A stretch of 9,982 bases of DNA, from positions 1 through 9,982 of the forward strand of contig CAADXT010000007.1 in assembly GCA_900753095.1 (NCBI GenBank), given 5' to 3'. Position 1 is the first letter of the stretch. Each line of letters opens with the position of its first letter. Under the pieces are notes generated by a model. That model had not been told where the DNA came from, did no database searches, and saw only the letters and a list, made by a program, of their open reading frames with translations. The position numbers and the translations under genes are program-made. Positions 1 to 5,473 of the stretch are shown here, piece by piece. This stretch comes from Eggerthellaceae bacterium (GTDB taxonomy: Bacteria; Actinomycetota; Coriobacteriia; Coriobacteriales; Eggerthellaceae).

Positions 1-1
1 C

Positions 2-823
2 CCCGCCATGTTCTTCGTGCGTGCAAGCGATGCCGCCGACGTGAAAGCCGCCATCACCGCCGCCGAGAAAGCGGAAACGCCCTGGTGGATCGTAGGGTGC
101 GGAAGCGATTTGCTGGTAGCCGACACCGGCCTTACCGGCGTCGTCATCGAAATCGGCCAGCGCATGGCACGCATCTCTGTCGAGGGGAACGCGATCCGCG
201 CGCAGGCCGGCGCCACCAACGAAGCGGTTGCGCAGGCTGCGCTTGATGCGGGCCTTGCCGGATACGAGTTCGCTAGCGGAATCCCCGGCTCCATCGGCGG
301 AGCCGCCATCATGAACGCAGGCGCCTACGACGGCGAGTTCAAAGACGTTGCGGTAAGCGTAACCTGTCTGTTCCCCGACGGGGAGGTCCGTGAAGTTTCC
401 GCCGAAGAGGCAGACTGGGGTTACCGCCACAGCATGATGAGCGACAAGGGGCTAGTGGTGCTGGAGGCAACCTTGCAGCTTGCGCCAGGCAACCAGGAAG
501 ACATCCGCGCGAAGATGGACGACCTGGCCCAGCGCCGCTCGTCGAAGCAGCCGCTCGAGATGGCAAGCGCGGGCAGCACCTTCAAGCGCCCGGAAGGGTA
601 CTTCGCCGGCAAGCTTATCCAGGACGCCGGCATGCAGGGCCATTCGGTAGGCGACGCGCAGGTTTCCACCAAGCATGCAGGATTCGTCGTGAACACCGGC
701 AACGCCACCGCTGCCGACGTGCTTCAGGTTATCCGCGATGTGCAAGCTGCTGTGAAAGAGCAGTTCGGCGTAACCCTTGAAACCGAGGTGCGCATGTGGG
801 GCTTTAAGGCCAACAAGGCTTAA
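2..823 (+). CDS. murB: UDP-N-acetylenolpyruvoylglucosamine reductase MurB, 5' truncated by the window edge
   Basis: MurB is the cytoplasmic FAD enzyme that reduces UDP-GlcNAc-enolpyruvate to UDP-MurNAc with NADPH, the second committed step of peptidoglycan precursor synthesis. The visible 273 codons contain the FAD-domain motif GSDLLVAD, the glycine-rich GIPGSIGGAAIMNAGAY, the YRHSMM segment, and GSTFKRP with the probable catalytic serine codon at 575-577. The end LETEVRMWG holds the probable catalytic glutamate at 785-787. AGKLIQDAG and VSTKHAGFVVN are typical of the shorter type II MurB group. An ATG at 8 exists, but the frame is open to the left edge, and the codons before it read Pro-Ala, matching the family's IGGPA motif. 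The true start therefore lies outside the window and roughly 30 residues are missing. A perfect 10-bp hairpin spans the TAA stop. The gene converges on a small minus-strand gene 20 bp away. Confidence 0.96.
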   Translation, partial: PAMFFVRASDAADVKAAITAAEKAETPWWIVGCGSDLLVADTGLTGVVIEIGQRMARISVEGNAIRAQAGATNEAVAQAALDAGLAGYEFASGIPGSIGGAAIMNAGAYDGEFKDVAVSVTCLFPDGEVREVSAEEADWGYRHSMMSDKGLVVLEATLQLAPGNQEDIRAKMDDLAQRRSSKQPLEMASAGSTFKRPEGYFAGKLIQDAGMQGHSVGDAQVSTKHAGFVVNTGNATAADVLQVIRDVQAAVKEQFGVTLETEVRMWGFKANKA

Positions 824-828
824 AGCCC
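799..828. other. Stem-loop spanning the murB stop codon
   Basis: GGGCTTTAAG (799-808) pairs perfectly with CTTAAAGCCC (819-828); the TAA stop at 821-823 is inside the right arm. Two further C-G pairs can close the loop. No T-run follows on either strand, so it is not a standard intrinsic terminator. It shares bases 825-828 with a second possible stem, GCCCGC (825-830) with GCGGGC (847-852), so the two cannot form together. It may act as a 3'-end stabilising or transcript-release structure between the two convergent genes. Confidence 0.5.
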
Positions 829-843
829 GCAACGTATCAACTT

Positions 844-1077
844 CTAGCGGGCCTCGCGCAAATCGACCGTCATAGCGTAGGCAAGGTAGAACGCCACGCC
901 GGCAACCGCAGCGAACACCGCGGCCCACGGCCATGCCGCTTCAGCAACCGCAAACGCCACGATGCAGGAAGCAAGCGCCCCGGCGATAAGCGTCATGATG
1001 CGAGCGACCTTGCGCATGGGAACGTACTTCAGTTCTTCGGTTTGCACCTTGCCCGCCTTCTTCGCCTGCTTTGCCAT
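844..1077 (-). CDS. Small two-helix membrane protein, function unknown
   Basis: This 77-residue protein is not one I recognise. Its first 24 residues are hydrophilic and basic (MAKQAKKAGK, later MRKVAR). Two hydrophobic segments follow, at about 25-47 and 50-70, separated by a Trp-Pro-Trp turn. The tail is short and charged (VDLREAR). By the positive-inside rule the N-terminus is likely cytoplasmic, with both ends inside. The start is well supported: a strong AGGAGGTG ribosome site (1083-1090 on the plus strand) lies 5 bases before the ATG. It converges with murB and lies downstream of, and in the same direction as, the zinc-ribbon membrane protein gene. A terminator for that gene (1210-1250) lies between them, so it probably has its own promoter, which I cannot locate convincingly. 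The leader also contains the strong hairpin at 1101-1136. Confidence 0.8.
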   Translation of the reverse strand: MAKQAKKAGKVQTEELKYVPMRKVARIMTLIAGALASCIVAFAVAEAAWPWAAVFAAVAGVAFYLAYAMTVDLREAR

Positions 1078-1100
1078 AACGGCACCTCCTATGAATTGCA

Positions 1101-1146
1101 GAGGGTGCCCCGCCGTCTAAACCGCGGGGCACCCTCGTTTTTTTTT
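1101..1146 (+). terminator. Strong intrinsic terminator, plus-strand orientation
   Basis: A perfect 13-bp stem, GAGGGTGCCCCGC (1101-1113) with GCGGGGCACCCTC (1124-1136), has a 10-base loop and is followed by nine T at 1138-1146. The T-run makes it a plus-strand terminator. The only upstream plus-strand gene in view is murB, which ended 280 bp earlier, with an oppositely oriented gene in between. On the minus strand the same hairpin would sit in the 5' leader of the 77-residue gene, ending 10 bases before its ribosome site. Confidence 0.88.
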
Positions 1147-1209
1147 CGCATTCATCGTAGCTGCGAAGTATTTCCATCGTGAAACAAGCGCATTACCAGG
1201 CTGAGTCCA

Positions 1210-1250
1210 AAAAAACAAAACGGCCAAGAGAAACCCCTCTTGGCCGTTTT
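1210..1250 (-). terminator. Intrinsic terminator of the zinc-ribbon membrane protein gene
   Basis: AAAACGGCCAAGAG (1217-1230) pairs with CTCTTGGCCGTTTT (1237-1250) around a 6-base loop. On the minus strand the stem is followed by a T-rich tail (TTTTGTTTTTTT) and lies 16 bases after the stop codon of the gene ending at 1267. A weaker four-T tail on the plus strand could make it partly bidirectional. Confidence 0.88.
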
Positions 1251-1266
1251 GCTCACATCGTTGGCG

Positions 1267-1611
1267 CTACAGATGAGGCTGGTCGAACTTGGGCTTCATG
1301 CTGCCGTCTTCGGGCCTGTTGAACAGCGTTTCCTCGCCGCAGCTTTTGCACGTGCCCACCAGAACCTTGCGCGGCATAAGCGTTAGCACCACATAGGCAA
1401 CGGCAAACGCGATGGAGAAATACGGCATCACGAACGCGATGGCGATGATCACGATCGCGGTGATAACGTGCACGTACCATTTGCTGGGCACGCGACGCTT
1501 TTCCGCCGTGTACTCGAAATTGGTGCCGCCGCAATACGGGCAGATGATAACCGGCTCGTCGCTCTTATCCCTCTTCTTGTTGGGATTGGCGTTCTTGTTC
1601 TTGGAGCTCAT
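1267..1611 (-). CDS. Membrane protein with split zinc-ribbon cysteine pairs
   Basis: A 114-residue protein of unknown function. The N-terminus is very polar and basic (residues 1-19, rich in Lys, Asn and Asp). The pair CPYCGG follows (C24, C27). Two hydrophobic helices are at about 47-62 and 65-79. A second pair, CKSCGE (C88, C91), is followed by a polar tail. CxxCG pairs of this kind usually form one zinc ribbon. Here they flank a helical hairpin, so both pairs would lie on the same, probably cytoplasmic, face and could bind one zinc jointly. The ATG is preceded by GGAGG 9 bases upstream. The next sequence downstream is its own terminator. No partner gene is apparent on the upstream side, where nearly 400 bp is non-coding up to the divergent transporter region. 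The family name is uncertain; coding status is well supported. Confidence 0.8.
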   Translation of the reverse strand: MSSKNKNANPNKKRDKSDEPVIICPYCGGTNFEYTAEKRRVPSKWYVHVITAIVIIAIAFVMPYFSIAFAVAYVVLTLMPRKVLVGTCKSCGEETLFNRPEDGSMKPKFDQPHL

Positions 1612-1626
1612 CCAGCATCCCCTCCA

Positions 1627-1897
1627 TGCAAATGCGCCCAGCGCCCATAGCGCCCAGGCTCCCCTCTCTCCATGCGCGCGCCGCCTCCCCTACCGGCAAG
1701 CGCCTTTATGCGCTGCACGCTGGAAACGGCCCGCCGGACCCCGTTTTCCGGGGAACAGCGCAGCGCTGTTTCGCCAATTGCAGATGCAGCAAGGCGCCTA
1801 AACGCGCGCAATCTATTCGATGCATCCTAGAATACCACCTGCAACGCCGCGTATTCGCCCCGCCACTCCATCCGTTACCTATCTATACCCGCAAGAA
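1627..1897. other. Non-coding stretch between divergent genes
   Basis: I see no credible gene here: the open frames lack ribosome sites and have arginine/proline-rich, low-quality translations. It must hold the promoter of the minus-strand zinc-ribbon gene, but I find no convincing -35/-10 pair. The octamer ATCTATAC occurs at 1881-1888 and again at 1952-1959. Confidence 0.4.
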
Positions 1898-2042
1898 ATG
1901 AATTCATAGGAAATGGATGAAGTGCGTGAATGAATCTGTTCATTTTTGCAAATCTATACGCCTTTTCCTCGCATCATAGTTTTTCGCTATGGGTTTGCAT
2001 TCGAGAATGAATACCACCCAAAACAACCGAACATGTTCGGTT
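1898..2042 (+). promoter_or_regulatory. Probable control region of the MFS transporter, with four inverted repeats
   Basis: Four dyads lie in AT-richer DNA upstream of the transporter: ATGAATTCAT (1898-1907); AATGAA-4-TTCATT (1929-1944); CATTC-2-GAATG (1998-2009); and the perfect 18-bp palindrome AACCGAACATGTTCGGTT (2025-2042). The first three share GAAT/ATTC half-sites. Such symmetry is typical of binding sites for dimeric regulators. TATACG (1955-1960) is a possible -10, but no good -35 was found. The regulator is not encoded in the window. Confidence 0.5.
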
Positions 2043-2186
2043 TCTCGGCGAAGAGTAGCATACACAGACGTTTGCGCGCCCGCGCATCAGACTCTAAGAA
2101 TCCAAGGCGTCATTGGTGAGCCAGGGGAGGCTCCTTGCAGGGGATACCGTCTTCGTTTCAAACGAGCCGCATGTCCAAGAAGAAGT

Positions 2187-2192
2187 AAGGAG
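2187..2192 (+). promoter_or_regulatory. Ribosome binding site that fixes a TTG start
   Basis: AAGGAG lies 6 bases before TTG at 2199-2201. Earlier in-frame ATGs (for example 1989) lack such a site, and the residues they would add are polar and cysteine/arginine-rich, unlike an MFS N-terminus. Confidence 0.75.
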
Positions 2193-2198
2193 AACGAA

Positions 2199-3488
2199 TT
2201 GTCTGCAGCAGCAGAAAAGGTAAAGCACTACGGCTTTGCGCTGGCAACCGTGTACATGTGCTACTTCACCTACGGCATTCAGGCGCTGATCCTGAGCCAG
2301 AACAAGGTTAACTTCTACACCCAGTGGGGCATCACCGACCCCACCGCAGGCTCCGCGGCGGTTTCCATGGCAATCGCCGCCATGGGCTTCGGCAAGCTGG
2401 TAAGCGTATGGATCGGCGGTGAGCTTTCCGACCGCGTAGGCCGCAAGAAGTTCGCAGTTGCCGGTGCTGTCGCCTACATCATCTGCTTCACCATGATGCT
2501 TCTGGCCACCGACGCCACCGCATGCTACATCGCCGCATTCCTTTCCGGCGTTGCCACCTCGGGCTTCTGGGACGCAGCCCTGTACCCCGCCGCTCAGGAA
2601 GCCGAGCCCAAGTACGCTGCTTCCGGCGTAATCGGCATCAAGGCAGCCGTTTCCGTTATGGGCGTTATCTACCCCATCTTCGTTGCGGCATTCAGCGCAC
2701 CCTACATTTGGCACGTTAACATCTATCTGCCTATCGCCCTTTCCGTGGTCTGCTTGATCATGACCATCATCACGCCGTTCCGCTACGACGACGAGCGCGC
2801 CACCAAGTCGGCCGACAACAGCGGCATGGACGAAGCTCAGGCCGAGATTCAGGCTGCCAAGGACGCAATGCTCCAGAAGCCCGGCGTTCTGGTTCAGGTG
2901 TTCACCCTGGTTATGGCGTTCATCTGCATGTTCATCATGTACGGCGCCCAGCAGTACACCAAGGCATTCGGCATGGCAAACCTTGGCCTCGACGAAATGG
3001 GCGGCGCTGCGCTGGCCTCCATCTACACCGTGGGATCCATCACCGCCGTGTTCTTCTGGGCTGTGGTAATGGGCAAGCTGCGTTGGAACCCCCTGAAGGT
3101 TCTGCTGATCGACTTCGCCTTCTCCGCATTGGCATTGGTGCTGGTACTGGTTGTTCCCAACGTCGCCATCGTCTACGTTGCCATCGCCCTGCTCGGCTTC
3201 TTCGCTGCAGGCGGCGCGCTGCAGACGGGCCTCGTTGTTCGCCAGAACTACTGCCCCGGTCCTAAGGGCCGCAACACCGGAATGTACATGACCTTCATGG
3301 GCGTAGGCGCAACCTTCCTGCCCTTCATCGTTGGCGCCATGACCACCGCCATGGGCGAAACCGGTGCTCTGTACACCATGATGGGTCTGCTGCTTGCCGC
3401 TGCTATTATCGGCCTGCTGTTCTGCATCTATCTGGCAGCGCAGTCCAAGAAGCTCTTCGGCTACAGTATCAACCGCAAGATGGACTAG
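2199..3488 (+). CDS. Major facilitator superfamily transporter
   Basis: An inner-membrane secondary transporter of 429 residues, a normal MFS length. Hydrophobic segments account for about 12 helices. The MFS motif A appears as GGELSDRVGRKK at residues 73-84, between helices 2 and 3. A charged cytoplasmic loop at about 193-230 (FRYDDERATKSADNSGMDEA) separates the two six-helix halves. The substrate cannot be read from sequence. The TTG start places a short polar leader (SAAAEKVKHYG) directly before helix 1. Codons look biased towards high expression: lysine is almost always AAG and leucine mostly CTG, more so than in murB or the amidohydrolase. It is monocistronic, ending in a strong terminator 60 bp after the stop. 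An inverted-repeat-rich control region lies upstream. The downstream amidohydrolase might process an imported substrate, but the terminator and long gap argue against one operon. Confidence 0.9.
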   Translation: MSAAAEKVKHYGFALATVYMCYFTYGIQALILSQNKVNFYTQWGITDPTAGSAAVSMAIAAMGFGKLVSVWIGGELSDRVGRKKFAVAGAVAYIICFTMMLLATDATACYIAAFLSGVATSGFWDAALYPAAQEAEPKYAASGVIGIKAAVSVMGVIYPIFVAAFSAPYIWHVNIYLPIALSVVCLIMTIITPFRYDDERATKSADNSGMDEAQAEIQAAKDAMLQKPGVLVQVFTLVMAFICMFIMYGAQQYTKAFGMANLGLDEMGGAALASIYTVGSITAVFFWAVVMGKLRWNPLKVLLIDFAFSALALVLVLVVPNVAIVYVAIALLGFFAAGGALQTGLVVRQNYCPGPKGRNTGMYMTFMGVGATFLPFIVGAMTTAMGETGALYTMMGLLLAAAIIGLLFCIYLAAQSKKLFGYSINRKMD

Positions 3489-3547
3489 CCGCCCAGGCTT
3501 GGCTCCGATTTTCTGGCGCCCGGCCCAAGCGTCGCACCGCTTCCACC

Positions 3548-3579
3548 AAGGCCGCTTCCGCAAGGAGGCGGCCTTTTTT
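3548..3579 (+). terminator. Intrinsic terminator of the MFS transporter gene
   Basis: A 12-bp stem (3548-3559 with 3564-3575, one T-G wobble) is closed by a GCAA tetraloop. Six T lie at 3574-3579, the first two within the stem. It is 60 bases after the transporter stop codon. Confidence 0.92.
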
Positions 3580-3623
3580 CGCTGCGCAGAACGGCGTACG
3601 AGATGCGGCAAGGCCCTCGTCAC

Positions 3624-3671
3624 TGTCCCCGCCCCTGTCCCTGTCCCTGTCCTTGTCATTGCCCTTGCCCT
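3624..3671 (+). repeat. Imperfect hexanucleotide tandem repeat (TGTCCC-type)
   Basis: Eight consecutive 6-base units read TGTCCC, CGCCCC, TGTCCC, TGTCCC, TGTCCT, TGTCAT, TGCCCT, TGCCCT. It is in non-coding DNA between the transporter terminator and the amidohydrolase. A multiple of three bases would give dipeptide repeats if translated, but no gene covers it. Confidence 0.75.
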
Positions 3672-3723
3672 GGCCGACCTGCCCACTCTGGCCCCGACCC
3701 CGCCCCAGCTCGGCACGCTGGTG

Positions 3724-3960
3724 GCGAAATCGGCGCACATTGCGCGCCCATCTCGCCAATTTCGAAGAATAGGCACGCCATCTGGCGAGAACCGGGCGAA
3801 ATGCGCGCATTGCTCGTCGCAAATGGCGAGATGGGCCCCGAATGCACGTTTTTCCGCCGGCAAAACCGGCACAGGGCGCGCATTTGGCGGCAATCTCGCC
3901 AGATGGCCCCGATTTAGCAGACCGCCGGGCCCAAAACGCGCATTCGGGCGGTTTCTTGCC
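3724..3960. repeat. Intergenic cluster of inverted and repeated motifs, candidate dispersed element
   Basis: CCCATCTCGCCAATTTCGA (3747-3765) recurs inverted at 3817-3835 with 17 of 19 positions matching. CCCGAATGCACGTTTT (3837-3852) recurs inverted at 3933-3948 with 15 of 16. GCGCGCATT occurs at 3803 and 3876, with near copies at 3741 (inverted) and 3936. Short hairpins sit between them: GCCGG/CCGGC (3856-3870) and TGGCG/CGCCA (3885-3901). No credible protein is encoded. Mixed orientation of related motifs in a gap resembles REP/BIME or MITE-type intergenic repeats. Whether copies exist elsewhere cannot be seen here. Confidence 0.55.
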
Positions 3961-4011
3961 ATGCGAAAGCAACGTTGCCGAGCGGAAAAGACCTGGCGAG
4001 CTACATCCCCT

Positions 4012-4075
4012 AGCCTTTGCGCGATCTCCCCAGCCTTTGCGCAAAGGCCAACGGCGGCTAACTTTCTTGTAGAAT
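4012..4075 (+). promoter_or_regulatory. Promoter/operator region of the M20 amidohydrolase
   Basis: AGCCTTTGCGC occurs twice, 20 bases apart (4012-4022 and 4032-4042). The second copy is half of the perfect 16-bp palindrome GCCTTTGCGCAAAGGC (4033-4048). A -10 like TAGAAT follows at 4070-4075, 35 bases before the ATG. The palindrome covers the place where a -35 would lie (about 4047-4052), which fits a repressor or activator site. No consensus -35 is present. Confidence 0.5.
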
Positions 4076-4110
4076 GGGGCGAAATCGTAAACCCAACAAG
4101 GTGGTGCCGC

Positions 4111-5331
4111 ATGACCAACACACACGATTCCTTCACCAGCCGCATCCAGGCACTGGCGGCCGACATTGAACCGTACGTCATCGAGAGGCGCCGCTATTTC
4201 CATGCCCACCCTGAGCTTTCCGCCCACGAGGTCGAGACCACCAAAGCGCTCGCCGCCGAGCTGGACGCCATGGGCATTCCCTATGTGCAGCCTGGCGAAA
4301 TCGGCCTGATCGCCACCATCCGCGGCGAAGCCCCCGGCGCCTACGACAGCGAAGGCAAGCCGCATCATTGCCTTGCCTTGCGAACCGATATCGATGCGCT
4401 TCCCGTAACCGAGCAAACCGGCGTGCCCTTCGCCTCGCAGAACGAAGGCGTGATGCACGCATGCGGGCACGACTGCCATATGGCCATGATGCTCGGCGCC
4501 GTGCGCATGTTGAACGAGTTGCGCCACGAGCTGAAAGGCGGGCTGCGGATCATATTCCAGCCCGCCGAGGAGATTTCCATCGGCTCCCGCATGATGATGG
4601 ACGCCGGCGCGCTCGAAGGTGTCGAATCGATTTACGGCGCACATATTTGGAGCGAAGTCGAGGCCGGCACCATCTCTGCCGAAGCCGGCCCCCGCATGGC
4701 AAACTGCGACTGGTTCCGCATCGACATCAGCGGCGCCAGCGCCCACGGAGCCATGCCGCATAAGGGCGTCGACGCCATCGTGGTAGGCGCAGCCATCATC
4801 GAAGCGCTGCAGGTTATCGTGAGCCGCGACGTATCGCCTTTCGACCCCGCGGTTATCACCATCGGCGAGTTCCACGGCGGCGTGGCCCGCAACATCATGG
4901 CCGGCACCGCCTACCTCACCGGCACCATTCGCTCGTTCAAGCCGGAAGTGCGCGGCTACCTGGAAAAGCGCATGGCGCATGTCGTGGAGGAAACCGCGCA
5001 ATCGTTCGGCGCGAAGGCAGCCTTCGAATGGACGTTCGGCAATGCCCGCCTGGCAAACGACGCCGCCTGCGCCGCCCGTGCGCAGAAGTCGATTGCCAAG
5101 GTTCTTGGCGAAAACGCGCTCTGCCACTACGAGGGCACGCTTTCCGGCGAGGACTTCTCCGAATACCTGAATTTCGTGCCGGGCGTGTTCGTGTTCGTCG
5201 GCACGCGCAATCCCGAAGTGGGCGCTGAACACCCGCAGCACAGCTGCTTCTACACCGTCGATGAGAGCGTGCTGATAAAGGGGTCGCTCGCCGCCGCGCA
5301 ATACGCGCACGACTTCCTCGCCGAGGATTAG
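4111..5331 (+). CDS. M20 family (M20D-type) amidohydrolase
   Basis: A cytoplasmic metal-dependent hydrolase of 406 residues that cleaves an N-acyl or amide bond. Relatives include hippurate hydrolase, N-acetyl-amino-acid deacylases and indole-3-acetyl-amino-acid hydrolases; the substrate here is unknown. Visible motifs: HAHPELS (31-37), RTDIDALPV, HACGHDCH (C118, H120 and H123), FQPAEE (E153, E154), GAHIW (H178), the dimerisation-domain motifs SAHGAMPHKG and ARNIMAGTAYLTGTIRSF, then GEDFSEY and the final HSCFY (H377). C118, H120, E154, H178 and H377 match the expected metal ligands of the Cys-type M20D group. No signal peptide is seen. The ATG at 4111 has AAGGTGG 6 bases upstream. The frame is open for about 700 bp further left, but that extension runs through the transporter end, its terminator and repeats. 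The oxidoreductase gene follows after 142 bp with no terminator between, so co-transcription is possible. Confidence 0.93.
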   Translation: MTNTHDSFTSRIQALAADIEPYVIERRRYFHAHPELSAHEVETTKALAAELDAMGIPYVQPGEIGLIATIRGEAPGAYDSEGKPHHCLALRTDIDALPVTEQTGVPFASQNEGVMHACGHDCHMAMMLGAVRMLNELRHELKGGLRIIFQPAEEISIGSRMMMDAGALEGVESIYGAHIWSEVEAGTISAEAGPRMANCDWFRIDISGASAHGAMPHKGVDAIVVGAAIIEALQVIVSRDVSPFDPAVITIGEFHGGVARNIMAGTAYLTGTIRSFKPEVRGYLEKRMAHVVEETAQSFGAKAAFEWTFGNARLANDAACAARAQKSIAKVLGENALCHYEGTLSGEDFSEYLNFVPGVFVFVGTRNPEVGAEHPQHSCFYTVDESVLIKGSLAAAQYAHDFLAED

Positions 5332-5473
5332 CACCGGCTTTCCCAACGCCCATCAGCCTTTCGTGCAACCAGCCCCGCCCGCAAAAGCGCGCCCCTCCCG
5401 CACCTTCGTGCTACCCTGATGGCATACACGAGGCGCACAACCGCATGGGGAGCGGGCGCACAGGGAGGAAACC

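Noticed and set aside
1626..1901. Plus-strand 91-codon open frame
   Set aside because: No ribosome site, Arg/Pro-rich translation with no motif, and it runs through the likely promoter region of the divergent gene.
2025..2042. LexA/SOS box
   Set aside because: The core is GAAC-AT-GTTC with a two-base centre; the Gram-positive SOS box needs GAAC-N4-GTTC. A transporter would also be an unusual SOS gene.
3624..3960. CRISPR array
   Set aside because: The repeats are a 6-base tandem and inverted, unevenly spaced motifs; there are no regular repeat-spacer units and no cas genes.
3394..4110. N-terminal extension of the amidohydrolase frame
   Set aside because: It would overlap the transporter 3' end in another frame and translate the terminator, hexamer repeat and inverted repeats. 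The family N-terminus begins just after the ATG at 4111, which has its own ribosome site.
2094..4181. Minus-strand open frame of 695 codons opposite the transporter
   Set aside because: It is antisense to a clear MFS gene, runs through a terminator and repeats, and its His/Gly/Ala-rich translation resembles no protein. Long antisense frames are expected at this GC content.
3469..5346. Minus-strand open frame of 625 codons opposite the amidohydrolase
   Set aside because: A shadow of the M20 gene, with no ribosome site and no recognisable domain.
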